A stretch of 64,000 bases of DNA from Sediminibacterium sp. (GCF_030695065.1 NZ_JAUYTR010000011.1:310001-374000); one strand, 5' to 3'; counted from the stretch's first letter, positions 38,010 through 48,974 are shown. Numbers and translations are program-made. The notes: generated by a model from the sequence alone, not told the origin.

Positions 38010-39224
38010 ATGGCCAATCTAAAAAGAAAGATTATTAACGATCCAGTATACGGTTTCATCACAATTAGTCATCCACTCATTTTTTCAATAATTGGACACC
38101 CTTTTTATCAACGCCTAAGAAGAATTCAACAAATGGCCATGGCACAATTGGTATACCCTGGCGCGGTACATACCCGACTTCACCATTCATTGGGGGCTTA
38201 CCATCTAATGTGTAATGTGGTGAACGAGCTAAGGAGTAAGGAAATAGAAATCACCAAAGAAGAGGAAATAGCTGTGAAAGCTGCCATTCTATTACATGAT
38301 ATTGGGCATGGACCATTTTCGCACGCATTAGAACATGAACTGGTTTTGGGGGTTCACCACGAAGACCTCTCATTACAGATTATGCAACTCATGAACAACG
38401 AGTTGAATGGACAGTTAAGTTTAGCCATAGATATATTCACCAATCAATACCATAAACCCTTTCTTCATCAACTCATCAGCGGTCAATTAGATGTAGACAG
38501 AATGGATTATTTAAGCAGAGACAGTTTTTTTTCTGGAGTAAGCGAAGGTGTAATTGGATATGACCGAATTTTGAAAATGCTTACCGTTTATCATGGCCAA
38601 CTCATGGTTGAAGAAAAAGGTATTTACAGTGTAGAAAAATTTTTAGTTGCAAGAAGACAAATGTATTGGCAGGTTTATTTGCATAAAACGGTATTGTCTG
38701 CGGAAAAAATGCTGGTGAAAATTATTCAAAGGGTAAGATCTATATACAATGAACATAGAGAAAGTTTAGCTACTGGATCTCAGGTAGACTTTTTTCTGGG
38801 GGAATTCAATGGCCCAATGAATACAGAAACCATCAAACGTTTTTGCTTAATGGACGACTTTGATGTAATTAGTGCAATAAAAAAATGGAGTACCCATTCA
38901 GACAAAGTACTCTCTTTGCTATGTTCCAGAATGCTCAATCGAAATATTTATAAAACCAGTATTCAAGCTGCCCCATTTGAACCATCATTTGTAGAAGCCA
39001 AAAAACAACAAGTCATGCTGCAATTTGGGGTGAATGAGGAAGAAGCAAATTTTCTTTGTTTTACAGGTATTGCAACCAATACTACTTATCAAAGCAAAGA
39101 GGAGAAAATCAATATTTTGTACAAAGATGGAACGGTTAAAGACATTACAGAAGTAGACAATTCTATGATACAGCAAAATCTTTCATCTCAGATAAAAAAA
39201 TTCTACATTTGTCTGTTAACCTAA
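38010..39224 (+). CDS. HD-domain phosphohydrolase
   Basis: A 404-residue HD-superfamily hydrolase (COG1078-like). Metal-binding His/Asp residues are in HTRLHHSLGAYHLM, LLHDIGHGPFSHALEHE and DVDRMDYLSRDSFFSG. Related proteins hydrolyse dNTPs or nucleotide messengers; the substrate here is not known. It lies 9 bases upstream of lpxD and probably heads the lipid A operon, an arrangement I recall from other Bacteroidota. Confidence 0.9.
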   Translation: MANLKRKIINDPVYGFITISHPLIFSIIGHPFYQRLRRIQQMAMAQLVYPGAVHTRLHHSLGAYHLMCNVVNELRSKEIEITKEEEIAVKAAILLHDIGHGPFSHALEHELVLGVHHEDLSLQIMQLMNNELNGQLSLAIDIFTNQYHKPFLHQLISGQLDVDRMDYLSRDSFFSGVSEGVIGYDRILKMLTVYHGQLMVEEKGIYSVEKFLVARRQMYWQVYLHKTVLSAEKMLVKIIQRVRSIYNEHRESLATGSQVDFFLGEFNGPMNTETIKRFCLMDDFDVISAIKKWSTHSDKVLSLLCSRMLNRNIYKTSIQAAPFEPSFVEAKKQQVMLQFGVNEEEANFLCFTGIATNTTYQSKEEKINILYKDGTVKDITEVDNSMIQQNLSSQIKKFYICLLT

Positions 39225-39233
39225 CTCACCTAT

Positions 39234-40286
39234 ATGCAGTTTAGCGCAGCCCAGATTGGATTAATAATCAATGGAATTATTGAAGGAGATGCAAATGCAA
39301 TAGTTGTTTCTTTTGGTAAAATAGAAGAGGCAAAACCTTCTCAAATTTCTTTTCTAGCTAACCCTAAATACGAAGACTATTTATATACTACAGAGGCATC
39401 GGTAGTGATTGTGAACCAATCGTTGCAATTAAAAGCGCCTGTGAAAGCAACCCTAATAAGGGTTCCAGATGCATACAGTGCTTTTGCTGTTTTAATGACC
39501 AAATACCAGGAAATGGCTGCCAGTCAATTAGTAGGCATTCAAAGTCCTAGCCATATTGCCGATTCTGCAAGTATGGGTTCATTGGTTTATATTGGTGCTT
39601 TTGCATTTATTGGGGATCTGGTAAAAATTGGGAACAATAGTAAAATTTATCCTGGTGTTTATTTAGGAGATCGAGTTATTGTTGGAGAAAACACCACCAT
39701 TTATCCAGGGGCTAAAATTTACAAAGACTGCGTTATTGGCAATAATGTAATTATACATGCAGGAGTGATTATAGGAAGTGATGGATTTGGATTTGCGCCA
39801 CAAGCAGATGGCAGTTTTACAAAAGTGCCTCAATTGGGCAATGTGGTGGTAGAAGATTATGTTGAAATAGGTGCCAATAGCACAATTGATAGAGCAACCA
39901 TGGGGTCTACCTTAATTTGTAAAGGAGTTAAGATTGACAATCTGGTTCAAATAGCCCATAATGTAGAAATTGGTAGTAATACAGTTATTGCGGCTCAAAC
40001 AGGCATTAGTGGCAGTTCCAAAGTAGGCAAATATGTAATGATGGGGGGGCAAACAGGGGTTGCAGGCCATTTAAGTATTGCAGATGGCACTAAAATTGGC
40101 GGTAGAAGTGGAATCACCAAAACCATTAAAGAGCCCAATAAATCTGTGAACGGTTACCCAGCTTTTGACTATACCAGTTCTTTAAGGGTTCAAGCAGCAA
40201 CTCGAAATTTACCAGAAACCGAAAAAAGGATTCAAGCCTTAGAAAAATTAGTAGCGGAATTACTTTCTGAAAGGGTTAAATCGTAA
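39234..40286 (+). CDS. lpxD: UDP-3-O-acylglucosamine N-acyltransferase
   Basis: Adds the N-linked hydroxyacyl chain in lipid A synthesis, using acyl carrier protein, in the cytoplasm. The N-terminal uridine-binding domain (to about residue 100) precedes many hexapeptide repeats forming a left-handed beta helix ([20 protein letters not shown] and similar). The conserved His is in [11 protein letters not shown]. 350 residues, full length. Followed by lpxC-fabZ after 54 bases. Confidence 0.96.
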   Translation: MQFSAAQIGLIINGIIEGDANAIVVSFGKIEEAKPSQISFLANPKYEDYLYTTEASVVIVNQSLQLKAPVKATLIRVPDAYSAFAVLMTKYQEMAASQLVGIQSPSHIADSASMGSLVYIGAFAFIGDLVKIGNNSKIYPGVYLGDRVIVGENTTIYPGAKIYKDCVIGNNVIIHAGVIIGSDGFGFAPQADGSFTKVPQLGNVVVEDYVEIGANSTIDRATMGSTLICKGVKIDNLVQIAHNVEIGSNTVIAAQTGISGSSKVGKYVMMGGQTGVAGHLSIADGTKIGGRSGITKTIKEPNKSVNGYPAFDYTSSLRVQAATRNLPETEKRIQALEKLVAELLSERVKS

Positions 40287-40340
40287 TATGAGGTTAAACC
40301 ATTGGGATAACTTAATTTCGCAGTCTTAAAGCGCGGAACT

Positions 40341-41753
40341 ATGGATATGAATTTTAATCCCGAGAAACAACATACTTTATCTCAACCAATACAAATTAGT
40401 GGAACAGGTTTGCATACTGGCGTATTGGTAGATATGATTTTAAAGCCTGCTAATCCTGGGTTTGGTATTCAATTTCAACGTACCGACTTACCCAATAAGC
40501 CCATCATTAAAGCAGATTGTGACTTAGTAACCGATACCAGTAGAGGTACAACACTCCAAGTAGGTGAAGCCAAAGTAAGTACGGTTGAACATATTCTAGC
40601 CGCCTTGGTAGGAATGGGTGTAGACAATGTATTAATTGAAGTAAATGGTCCTGAAATTCCTATTATGGATGGAAGCTCTGCTCCTTTTATCTCTTTAATT
40701 GAAGAAACCGGTGTTTTAGAACAAGAAGCCGCCAAGATCTGGTATAGCTTAGATGAAAACATTTATCATTACGACGAAGGCAAAAGAGTGGAAATGGTGG
40801 CTTTGCCTGCCATGGACTATCAAATAACCACCCTTATTGATTTCAATAGCCCCGTTTTAGGAACACAACATGCTGGTTTAAAAACCATCAAAGACTTTAA
40901 AACAGAAATTGCTCCTTGTAGAACATTCTGCTTTTTACATGAGCTAGAAATGTTATTAGATAACGATTTAATTAAGGGCGGAGATATTAACAATGCTATA
41001 GTGGTGGTAGATAAACCCATTACCGATGCAGAAATGACTCGCTTGGCTAAAATTTTTAAGAAAGAAGAAATAGCGGTTAAAAGTGAGGGCTATTTAAACA
41101 ATTTAGAACTCAGGTTCCCTAACGAACCAGCCAGACACAAACTACTTGATGTGGTAGGAGACTTAGCATTAATTGGATACCCTATTAAAGCTAGAATTAT
41201 TGCAAATAGACCAGGACATAGTTCTAATGTTGAGTTTGCAAAGAAAATTAAGCAATACATCAAAAAAAATAAACACGTTAAGGGAGTTCCTACCTATGAC
41301 CCTACAGTACCACCAGTATACACATTGGAACAAATAGAAAAAACCCTACCACATAGACATCCTTTCTTATTGGTCGACAAAATCATTGAATTAACAGATA
41401 CCTATATTGTTGGTATCAAGAATGTAAGTTTTAATGAATGGTTTTTCCCCGGACATTTTCCCGGCAATCCTGTAATGCCTGGCGTACTTCAAATTGAAGC
41501 CTTAGCCCAAACTGGGGGGATTCTTTGTATTAACTCTATGCCCGAAGGAAAATATGATACCTATTTTTTAAAAATTGACAATTGTAAATTCAAGCAAATG
41601 GTAAGGCCTGGTGATACAATGGTATTGAAATTAGAATTCTTAGGCCCCATCAGAAGAGGTATTTGTGAAATGAGGGGTACGGTTTATGTTGGAGGCAAAG
41701 TTGCCACAGAAGCAGATTTAGTTGCTCAAGTAGTAAGAAGAACAGACAGCTAA
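40341..41753 (+). CDS. lpxC: Bifunctional LpxC-FabZ fusion
   Basis: Residues about 1-310 are the zinc deacetylase UDP-3-O-acyl-GlcNAc deacetylase: [19 protein letters not shown] and the later [15 protein letters not shown] hold the metal-binding His and Asp residues. Residues about 320-470 are 3-hydroxyacyl-ACP dehydratase Fab[14 protein letters not shown] with the catalytic His, and [21 protein letters not shown] with the Glu. The fusion is characteristic of Bacteroidota and joins lipid A commitment with fatty-acid elongation. Both halves appear intact. Confidence 0.97.
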   Translation: MDMNFNPEKQHTLSQPIQISGTGLHTGVLVDMILKPANPGFGIQFQRTDLPNKPIIKADCDLVTDTSRGTTLQVGEAKVSTVEHILAALVGMGVDNVLIEVNGPEIPIMDGSSAPFISLIEETGVLEQEAAKIWYSLDENIYHYDEGKRVEMVALPAMDYQITTLIDFNSPVLGTQHAGLKTIKDFKTEIAPCRTFCFLHELEMLLDNDLIKGGDINNAIVVVDKPITDAEMTRLAKIFKKEEIAVKSEGYLNNLELRFPNEPARHKLLDVVGDLALIGYPIKARIIANRPGHSSNVEFAKKIKQYIKKNKHVKGVPTYDPTVPPVYTLEQIEKTLPHRHPFLLVDKIIELTDTYIVGIKNVSFNEWFFPGHFPGNPVMPGVLQIEALAQTGGILCINSMPEGKYDTYFLKIDNCKFKQMVRPGDTMVLKLEFLGPIRRGICEMRGTVYVGGKVATEADLVAQVVRRTDS

Positions 41754-41791
41754 AGAAATCAAAATCGTATCTTACAATTGAAAGAAAAAAT

Positions 41792-42589
41792 ATGACGCAT
41801 CCCTATACTTATATTGATCCCAATGCACGCATTGCCCCCAATGTAAAAATTGATCCATTTACCGTAATTCACGGAGATGTTCAAGTGGGCGAAGGCACTT
41901 GGATTGGAAGCAATGTTACCATTATGGATGGCACCAGAATTGGAAAGAACTGTCGCATATTCCCTGGTGCTGTATTGGGTGCCATTCCACAAGATTTAAA
42001 ATTTGTAGGAGAAAAAACAACTGTAGAAATAGGTGACCATACTACAATCAGAGAATTTGTTACCATCAATAGGGGAACAGAAGACAGAGGCAAAACCGTT
42101 ATTGGGAACCACTGTTTAATTATGGCTTACAGCCATATTGCGCACGATTGTATCATTGGTAGTCATGTTATTATGAGCAACAGTGTTCAGGTGGCGGGGC
42201 ACGTAACAATTGGGGATTGGGCAGTGGTAGGTGGCGTAAGTGCGGTACACCAATTTGTTAATATTGGCCAACACACATTTATTGCAGGGGGAAGCTTGGT
42301 TAGCAAAGATGTTCCACCATATATAAAAGCAGTTCGCAATCCACTTAGTTATGGTGGAGTAAATAGCGTTGGATTAAAAAGAAGGGGATTCCCGTTAGAA
42401 CAAATCAACCATATTTTAGACGTATACAGAACCATTTACAACAAAGGATTAAACACTTCTCAAGCGCTAGAATACATTGAAGAAGAATTACCTGCCACTG
42501 ATGAACGAGACGAGATCGTTACTTTCATTAGAGAAAGTGGTCGGGGTATTATCAAGCGTTTTACTAAGGGCGCCAACGATGATGAATAA
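41792..42589 (+). CDS. lpxA: UDP-N-acetylglucosamine O-acyltransferase
   Basis: First enzyme of lipid A synthesis: transfers a hydroxyacyl chain from ACP to UDP-GlcNAc. Hexapeptide-repeat beta helix with catalytic His in [14 protein letters not shown], followed by the C-terminal helical domain containing [12 protein letters not shown]. 265 residues, typical. The last codons overlap the start of the ABC ATPase gene. Confidence 0.97.
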   Translation: MTHPYTYIDPNARIAPNVKIDPFTVIHGDVQVGEGTWIGSNVTIMDGTRIGKNCRIFPGAVLGAIPQDLKFVGEKTTVEIGDHTTIREFVTINRGTEDRGKTVIGNHCLIMAYSHIAHDCIIGSHVIMSNSVQVAGHVTIGDWAVVGGVSAVHQFVNIGQHTFIAGGSLVSKDVPPYIKAVRNPLSYGGVNSVGLKRRGFPLEQINHILDVYRTIYNKGLNTSQALEYIEEELPATDERDEIVTFIRESGRGIIKRFTKGANDDE

Positions 42590-43193
42590 CTATTCCATTG
42601 AACTAATTAACTGTGGTAAAAAATATAATCGGGAATGGATATTCCGCAGATTGAGTTACCAATTTAATACAGGACATGCATATGCCATTACCGGCCACAA
42701 TGGATCAGGTAAGAGTACTTTATTGCAATGCATTGCAGGTAATATTAATTTTAATGAGGGCAATTTTAAATTGCCAGTAGTAGCCGAAAAACATTTTCAA
42801 CATCTATCAATTTGTACTCCTTATTTAGAATTGATTGAAGAAATGAATGGTACTGAACTATTGCAATTTCACGCAAGTTTTAAACCCTTAAGCAATAAAA
42901 AAACAATACCTGAAATTTTAGATCTTATTGGTTTAGGCAAAACTGCCAATAAACAAATTAGCAAGTTCAGTAGTGGAATGAAGCAAAGACTCAAATTGGC
43001 TCAAGCTGTTTTTTCAGACACCCCAGTACTACTACTAGATGAGCCTTGTACCAATTTAGATAAAGAAGGCTATGCACTTTATCAATCACTAATTCAAAAT
43101 TATTGCAACGATAAAATAGTAATCATTTGCAGCAATGAAGAAGCTGAGATTCACTTTTGCTCAGAACGCATTCATATAAATGATTACAAGTAA
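42579..43193 (+). CDS. ABC transporter ATP-binding protein, orphan
   Basis: About 204 residues with Walker [10 protein letters not shown], signature [14 protein letters not shown] and Walker [13 protein letters not shown], all intact. A membrane subunit is not adjacent. Its start (ATG at 42579 or 42582) lies inside the last codons of lpxA, so it is translated with the lipid A genes. Size resembles CcmA-type ATPases, but context suggests envelope lipid transport; both are inference. A longer in-frame ORF from 42477 is rejected because it would run through lpxA. Confidence 0.85.
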   Translation: MMNNYSIELINCGKKYNREWIFRRLSYQFNTGHAYAITGHNGSGKSTLLQCIAGNINFNEGNFKLPVVAEKHFQHLSICTPYLELIEEMNGTELLQFHASFKPLSNKKTIPEILDLIGLGKTANKQISKFSSGMKQRLKLAQAVFSDTPVLLLDEPCTNLDKEGYALYQSLIQNYCNDKIVIICSNEEAEIHFCSERIHINDYK

Positions 43194-43194
43194 T

Positions 43195-44409
43195 TTATCG
43201 TCTACTCGCAATCAATAAATTAAGGTCTGTATACTTTAAATCGAATTTCTGACTAATATAAATATCGGTTACAGAACCTTTAAATAAGTATACTCCTTCT
43301 CTAACATTGAATTTATGCCAAATCATTTCTTCTAAGCCGCCTTCGTCACTTACTTCTAATAACAAAGGCATTAGCACATTACTGATGGCCTGAGAAGCAG
43401 TTCTTGCAAAACCACTAGGAATATTGGGTACACAATAATGTATAACACCATGCTTTAAAAAAGTAGGTTCTTCATAACTAGTAAGCTCACTGGTTTCAAA
43501 ACATCCGCCTCTGTCTATGGCCACATCAATAATGATGCTGTTAGGACGCATTGCTGCTACCATTTCTTCGGTTACTACTACAGGAGCCCTTCCATATTCA
43601 TTGCTTAATGCTCCAACAGCAACTTCACAGGTTTTTAATTGCTTGGCTAATATTCGTGGTTCTAAAACGCTGGTCCAAACTCTTTGTCCGAGATTGTTTT
43701 GCATTTGCTTTAATCGATAAATATTATTATCAAATACTTTTACCGAAGCACCCATTGCCAAAGCATTCCTTGTAGCGCATTCCCCTACAATACCTGCCCC
43801 AATAATGACCACTTTAGTTGGCGGAATTCCACTGATGCCTCCTAGTAACACACCCTTTCCTTCATTAAAGCTGCTTAGGTATTGGCCTGCAATTAACATG
43901 ACTGCACTTCCAGCAATTTCACTCATGCTTCTTACAATAGGATAAGTGCCACTATCGTCTTTAAAATTTTCGAAGCTTAACGCTGTTATGCGTTTCGCCA
44001 TCATTTTTTCAATGATTTCTTTTTTTAATGCCGAATGGTGTATTGGAGAAATAATGATTTGATTCATTTGCAACAAAGGAATATCATCTTCAACCGGTGG
44101 TGCACTTTTCACCAATATAGGACATTGATAAACAGCCGCACGGTCATAAACAATTTGCGCTCCTGCTTCTGAATAATCTCTATCAGAATAATGACTGCGC
44201 TCGCCCGCATTGTGCTCTATGGTAACTATATTTCCATTGGCCACTAATACACCTACTGCGTCGGGAGTAAGCGCAATTCTATTTTCTTGAAATGCAATTT
44301 CTTTGGGGATGCCAATATGCAATTTTGCCCCTGGGGTTTTAATATCTAAAGTTTCCTCCATTGCCTCATATAAAAGCGAAGGACTAATACTTGGTTTGCT
44401 GGTTGCCAT
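43195..44409 (-). CDS. ald: Alanine dehydrogenase
   Basis: NAD-dependent interconversion of L-alanine and pyruvate plus ammonia. The N-terminal IGIPKEIAFQENRIALTPDAV is the family signature. The Rossmann domain has VVIIGAGIVGECATRNALAMGA, and AIDRGGCFETS resembles the conserved DQGG region. 404 residues, somewhat longer than the 370 of B. subtilis Ald because of a short N-terminal extension. Convergent with the ABC ATPase, one base apart. Confidence 0.9.
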   Translation of the reverse strand: MATSKPSISPSLLYEAMEETLDIKTPGAKLHIGIPKEIAFQENRIALTPDAVGVLVANGNIVTIEHNAGERSHYSDRDYSEAGAQIVYDRAAVYQCPILVKSAPPVEDDIPLLQMNQIIISPIHHSALKKEIIEKMMAKRITALSFENFKDDSGTYPIVRSMSEIAGSAVMLIAGQYLSSFNEGKGVLLGGISGIPPTKVVIIGAGIVGECATRNALAMGASVKVFDNNIYRLKQMQNNLGQRVWTSVLEPRILAKQLKTCEVAVGALSNEYGRAPVVVTEEMVAAMRPNSIIIDVAIDRGGCFETSELTSYEEPTFLKHGVIHYCVPNIPSGFARTASQAISNVLMPLLLEVSDEGGLEEMIWHKFNVREGVYLFKGSVTDIYISQKFDLKYTDLNLLIASRR

Positions 44410-44438
44410 GTGTAAGGTTAAAGATTGAAGTTAACAAA

Positions 44439-44861
44439 TTAAGCTTGTTCTTCAGGAATATACAAACGCCTAGTTTGGGCATCTAATACTTCGAGGTATA
44501 AGTGCAGGGTGTCTAGACCTAATAAATCGGGGGCATTTTCTGGCCACTCTACAAAGCAATACAATCCGCTGTTCAACAAATCTTCTATTCCTGCATCAAT
44601 AGCTTCTGCTTCCGTTTTGATGCGGTACCAATCCATATGATACAATGTACCTGCATTTGTGCTGTCATATTCATTCACTATGGCAAAAGTAGGACTACTC
44701 AACGCGTCTTTTGCCCCTAAATGAGTACAAAGTGCACTAATAAAAGTGGTTTTACCTGCCCCCATTGGCGCATGAAATGCCCAAACCTTATGCTTTTTGC
44801 ACTTTTTAAAAAATGCCGCGGCTACACGATCAATTTGGTCAATAGTAAAAATTGCATCCAT
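44439..44861 (-). CDS. tsaE: tRNA threonylcarbamoyladenosine biosynthesis ATPase
   Basis: TsaE helps make the t6A modification at position 37 of ANN-reading tRNAs with TsaB and TsaD. P-loop APMGAGKTTFISAL, then SSPTFAIVNEYDS and LYHMDWYRI are the family signatures. 140 residues, normal. It is upstream of ald on the same strand (29 bases). The gene is divergent from the copper ATPase. Confidence 0.94.
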   Translation of the reverse strand: MDAIFTIDQIDRVAAAFFKKCKKHKVWAFHAPMGAGKTTFISALCTHLGAKDALSSPTFAIVNEYDSTNAGTLYHMDWYRIKTEAEAIDAGIEDLLNSGLYCFVEWPENAPDLLGLDTLHLYLEVLDAQTRRLYIPEEQA

Positions 44862-44865
44862 GATA

Positions 44866-44873
44866 CAAAGATA
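44866..44873 (-). promoter_or_regulatory. Promoter-like TAnnTTTG box for tsaE
   Basis: TATCTTTG on the minus strand ends 4 bases before the ATG at 44861. Confidence 0.5.
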
Positions 44874-44929
44874 GTTGGCTAAAAGGGAATATTATTCCAA
44901 ACTCGCAAATGAAGGAGCAAAGGCTTTTG

Positions 44930-44937
44930 TAAATTTG
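44930..44937 (+). promoter_or_regulatory. Promoter-like TAnnTTTG box for the copper ATPase gene
   Basis: TAAATTTG ends 3 bases before the ATG at 44941. It would fall inside the coding region if the longer TTG start at 44875 were used. Confidence 0.5.
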
Positions 44938-44940
44938 AGT

Positions 44941-47067
44941 ATGGAAAAAGTAAATTGGAAAGTAACGGGCATGAGCTGCACTAACTGTGCACTATCCATT
45001 GATCAATTCCTGAAAGAAAAAGGAATGGAAGAAGTGAAAGTCAATTTCATTGGAGGAGATGTAAGTTTTAACCTTCCAGAAGGAACAAACAAAACAGCAA
45101 TACAAAAAGGCATTCACAATTTAGGATATCAAGTTAAAGGAGGGGAAGATATAGGAAAATCAAGCAAAACTATATTTAAATCGCACTTACAAAGATTTGC
45201 TTTTTCTGCTGTGTTCACTTTCCCTTTGATGTTGCATATGATACCAGGTTTGCATATTCACTGGCTCATGAATCCGTATGTACAATTGGCATTAACTATT
45301 CCAGTATTTGTATTGGGCATGGATTTTTTTGGAAGGAGTGGATTAAAGAGTCTGCTTAAAGGTGTTCCCAATATGAATGTATTAGTGGCCATGGGCGCAC
45401 TTGCTGCATTTGTGTATAGTTTATATGGCACATTAACAGGTCAAGCAGATCAATACCTATTTTATGAAACTACAGCCACCATTATTACATTGGTTTTTTT
45501 AGGGAATTGGATGGAAGACAAATCGGTAGAACAAACACAAGTTGCTTTGAACAAATTGGCTAAGTCTCAAAAGACCATGGCCAATATGATTGCTTACGAC
45601 AATGAACAGACCGAACATATTTTCCCTGTAGAAAGTACATCACTTAAAACGGGAGATATATTATTGATTAGAAGCGGGGAAGCTGTACCAATGGATTGTA
45701 AAATTTTATCGGGCGAAGTTTCGGTTGATGAATCCATTATTACTGGGGAATCTATACCCGTAGAGAAAAAAGTAAAAGACATTTTAATTGGCGGATCAAC
45801 CATAGTGAACGGGACTGTTAAAGCTTATGTTACTGCTGTTGGCGAAGATTCTGTTTTAGGAAATATTCTAAAATTGGTTAAGAACGCTCAAACAGAAAAG
45901 CCCCCAGTTCAATTATTGGCAGATAAAATTAGTGCGGTATTTGTGCCTGTTGTGGTGGGTATTTCTTTATTAACTTTTATTTTAAACTATACCATTGGAG
46001 CACAAGATTTTACGGCAAGTTTAATGCGCAGCATTGCTGTATTGGTGATTTCTTGTCCATGTGCAATGGGGCTTGCAACACCTGCTGCCATTGCTGTTGG
46101 ATTAGGACGTGCAGCTCGCAATGGGGTATTATTTAAAAATACTAAAACACTTGAGTTATTTAAAGACATTCAACAAGTAGTATTCGACAAAACAGGTACG
46201 CTTACAACTGGACAATTTGTAATTGCCCAATTTGAACTAACACCTGCTGGGCAATTATTAGGAGAAGTTGAATGCAAGCGCCTAGCTTATTCATTAGAAA
46301 AATATTCTACTCACCCTTTAGCAAAAGCCATTGCTACAGAATGGAAAACCAAGGACGATATTCGATTTAGTAAAATTACCGAAGAGAAAGGTTTGGGAAT
46401 GACTGCTGTAGACAAAGAAGGGAATACTTATTCAGCTTCTTCTTATAAAATGGTTGCACATTTAACAGCAGATACCAACCACAATATTTATTTGACAAAA
46501 AACAATGAAATATTGTGCTCCATTAACTTAAAAGATCAAATAAGGCCAGAAGCTGCTTCAATGGTAAAAGCATTGCAACAAAAGGGCATCAAAACCATTT
46601 TATTAAGTGGAGACCTGCAAGCAAAATGTGATGACGTTGCCAATATGCTGGGCATAGATGAAGTATTTGCAGAGCAAAGTCCTTCACAGAAATTAGCCAA
46701 AATTGAAGCACTAACTGCCATTAAGCCAACTGCAATGGTAGGCGACGGAATTAATGATGCTCCCGCGTTAGCAAAAGCCACTGTAGGTGTTTCATTAAGC
46801 GATGCAGCTCATATAGCAGTTCAAAGTGCTGAAGTGGTTTTAATGAATCATGGTATAAAAAATTTAACGCTTGCGCTAGGTTTAGGGAAACATACTTACC
46901 TAACTATTCAGCAAAATTTATTTTGGGCCCTTATTTACAATGTAGTTGCCATTCCTGTTGCTGCTTTTGGATTTCTAAGCCCTACTATTGGTGCTTTGGT
47001 TATGGGTTTAAGCGATGTTGTATTAGCCATCAACTCTGTTAGATTGAACTTTAAAAAAGTCTATTAA
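44941..47067 (+). CDS. copA: Copper-translocating P1B-type ATPase
   Basis: Exports Cu(I) across the inner membrane. An N-terminal heavy-metal domain has GMSCTNC (C13, C16). Membrane helices follow, with the translocation motif SCPCAMGLATPAA. Phosphorylation site DKTGTLT, the HP motif in STHPLAKAI and MVGDGINDAPALA complete the pump. About 708 residues with a single metal domain. The start at 44941 is preferred over a TTG 22 codons earlier. With the MbnP/MbnH-like pair it points to copper exposure. Confidence 0.94.
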   Translation: MEKVNWKVTGMSCTNCALSIDQFLKEKGMEEVKVNFIGGDVSFNLPEGTNKTAIQKGIHNLGYQVKGGEDIGKSSKTIFKSHLQRFAFSAVFTFPLMLHMIPGLHIHWLMNPYVQLALTIPVFVLGMDFFGRSGLKSLLKGVPNMNVLVAMGALAAFVYSLYGTLTGQADQYLFYETTATIITLVFLGNWMEDKSVEQTQVALNKLAKSQKTMANMIAYDNEQTEHIFPVESTSLKTGDILLIRSGEAVPMDCKILSGEVSVDESIITGESIPVEKKVKDILIGGSTIVNGTVKAYVTAVGEDSVLGNILKLVKNAQTEKPPVQLLADKISAVFVPVVVGISLLTFILNYTIGAQDFTASLMRSIAVLVISCPCAMGLATPAAIAVGLGRAARNGVLFKNTKTLELFKDIQQVVFDKTGTLTTGQFVIAQFELTPAGQLLGEVECKRLAYSLEKYSTHPLAKAIATEWKTKDDIRFSKITEEKGLGMTAVDKEGNTYSASSYKMVAHLTADTNHNIYLTKNNEILCSINLKDQIRPEAASMVKALQQKGIKTILLSGDLQAKCDDVANMLGIDEVFAEQSPSQKLAKIEALTAIKPTAMVGDGINDAPALAKATVGVSLSDAAHIAVQSAEVVLMNHGIKNLTLALGLGKHTYLTIQQNLFWALIYNVVAIPVAAFGFLSPTIGALVMGLSDVVLAINSVRLNFKKVY

Positions 47068-47072
47068 TCCAC

Positions 47073-48974
47073 TTGATTTCGCCCTTAGAGATATTACAAC
47101 AATATTGGAAGCATGCTGCTTTTAGACCCTTACAAGAAGAAATTATTCAAGCTGTATTGAAGGGAAAAGATTGTATTGCGTTATTGCCAACTGGAGGAGG
47201 AAAATCAGTTTGCTATCAAATTCCAGGCATCTTATTACCTGGGGTGAGTTTAGTCATCAGTCCTTTGATAGCATTAATGAAAGACCAGGTAGATGCGCTG
47301 AATAAAAAAGGGATTACTGCTGTTGCCATTCATAGTGGAATGCAAAAAGAAGAAGTGAAGCAAGTTTTGTTGGAAGCAACCGAATCAGCTTATCAATTTA
47401 TTTACTGCTCACCAGAAAGACTAGAAAGCCCGTTATTTAATGAATACCTAACTCATATACCATTTAGTCTTTTAATAATTGATGAAGCGCATTGTATTTC
47501 TCAATGGGGATACGACTTTAGACCATCGTATTGCAGAATTACAGAAACAAAAGGAAAGCTAGGGTCTATTCCAGTTATTGCAGTAACGGCCTCGGCCACT
47601 CCATTGGTTTTAACAGATATTCAAATACAACTTGGTTTACATGAACCAAGCATTTTTAAGCAATCGTTTCTTAGACCTAATATTTCATATAGTTGTTTTG
47701 AACCGGAAAGTAAAATCAACAAAATTTTAGACATTTTACAAAAAGTTCAAGGGAGTAGCATTGTGTATTGCAATAGTAGAAAGCAATGCAAAAAAATAGC
47801 TGAAGCCATTTTATTACAAGGAATTAGTGCAGACTTTTATCATGCAGGATTAAACCAATTATTGAGAGAACAAAAACAATTGAGTTGGATTCAAAATAAA
47901 ACAAGGGTGATGGTTTGTACCAATGCTTTTGGTATGGGCATAGATAAGCCAGATGTAAGAACCGTCATACACCATGATATACCAGATTGTTTAGAGAATT
48001 ATTACCAAGAAGCAGGCAGGGCTGGCAGAGATGAAAAAAGGGCTTATGCTGTTTTACTATGGCAACAGAAAGATTTACTTGAGTTAGCACAAAATGGAGA
48101 AAAAAAATTTCCCCCTATTCCAATAATCAAAGAAGTATATCAAGCCATTGCAGACTTTTTGCAAATAGCAGTAGGCAACGGAGAAGGAATTTATTATGAT
48201 TTCGATTTCAATAATTTTATTACTCTTTTTAAATTAGATCCGTTATTGGTCGTAAATGTGCTACGAATTCTAGAACAAGAAGGACATATCCAATTTAACG
48301 AACAAATTTTTTTACCAACGCAGGTAAATTTTTGTACAGATACCGAATCCTTAGATCAGTTTGAAATCATGTACCCTTCATTAGAACCTTTAATTAAAGC
48401 ATTACTCAGAACTTATGCAGGAATTTTCTATAACAGAACTTCCGTTTATGAGCAAAGTTTGGCAAGAATTTGCAGAACCGAAATAGCTACCATAAGCGTT
48501 CAACTAAAACAATTACATACGCATGGTATTATTGAATATTTACCAAAAAAGGAAACGCCTCAAATTCACTTTCTATTAAATAGAGCGCCAGCAGAATTTT
48601 TACATATTCACCAAGACCATTATTTAGAAAGGAAAAAATTACATAAGCAAAGAATTGCTACCATTACTCAATATGCTGGTCTTAGTAAAACTTGCAGAAG
48701 CAATTTTATAGGACAATATTTTGGAGACAACAGCACCATCGTTTGTGGTGTTTGTGATATTTGTTTAAACAATAAGATAACCGATATTTCTGCTGCCAAC
48801 TTTAATCAAATAGAATTAATACTGAAAGCCAATTCATCTAGCGGTATTGATATTGCAGTACTTATAAGTGAAACAAAAAATATTTCACCCAAAAAAGTTT
48901 GGGCAGTACTCAACTTTTTACAAGCAGAAGATAAAATAAGCATCACCGAAGAAAAAAGAATTTTCTGGTTATAG
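47073..48974 (+). CDS. recQ: RecQ family ATP-dependent DNA helicase
   Basis: 3'-5' DNA helicase for recombination repair. DEAH-type core with LLPTGGGKSVCYQIPG, LIIDEAHCISQWGYDFR and motif VI in YYQEAGRAGRDEKRAY. The RQC zinc site is in TCRSNFIGQYFGD and CGVCDICL. The C-terminal region is short and I see no clear HRDC domain, so this is a shorter RecQ form. The start codon is TTG, 5 bases after copA, suggesting co-transcription. Confidence 0.92.
   Translation: MISPLEILQQYWKHAAFRPLQEEIIQAVLKGKDCIALLPTGGGKSVCYQIPGILLPGVSLVISPLIALMKDQVDALNKKGITAVAIHSGMQKEEVKQVLLEATESAYQFIYCSPERLESPLFNEYLTHIPFSLLIIDEAHCISQWGYDFRPSYCRITETKGKLGSIPVIAVTASATPLVLTDIQIQLGLHEPSIFKQSFLRPNISYSCFEPESKINKILDILQKVQGSSIVYCNSRKQCKKIAEAILLQGISADFYHAGLNQLLREQKQLSWIQNKTRVMVCTNAFGMGIDKPDVRTVIHHDIPDCLENYYQEAGRAGRDEKRAYAVLLWQQKDLLELAQNGEKKFPPIPIIKEVYQAIADFLQIAVGNGEGIYYDFDFNNFITLFKLDPLLVVNVLRILEQEGHIQFNEQIFLPTQVNFCTDTESLDQFEIMYPSLEPLIKALLRTYAGIFYNRTSVYEQSLARICRTEIATISVQLKQLHTHGIIEYLPKKETPQIHFLLNRAPAEFLHIHQDHYLERKKLHKQRIATITQYAGLSKTCRSNFIGQYFGDNSTIVCGVCDICLNNKITDISAANFNQIELILKANSSSGIDIAVLISETKNISPKKVWAVLNFLQAEDKISITEEKRIFWL

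Noticed and set aside
42477-42578. Longer N-terminus for the ABC ATPase
   Set aside because: It would overlap lpxA by more than 100 bases and has no similarity to ABC ATPases; an ATG pair at 42579-42584 gives the normal start.
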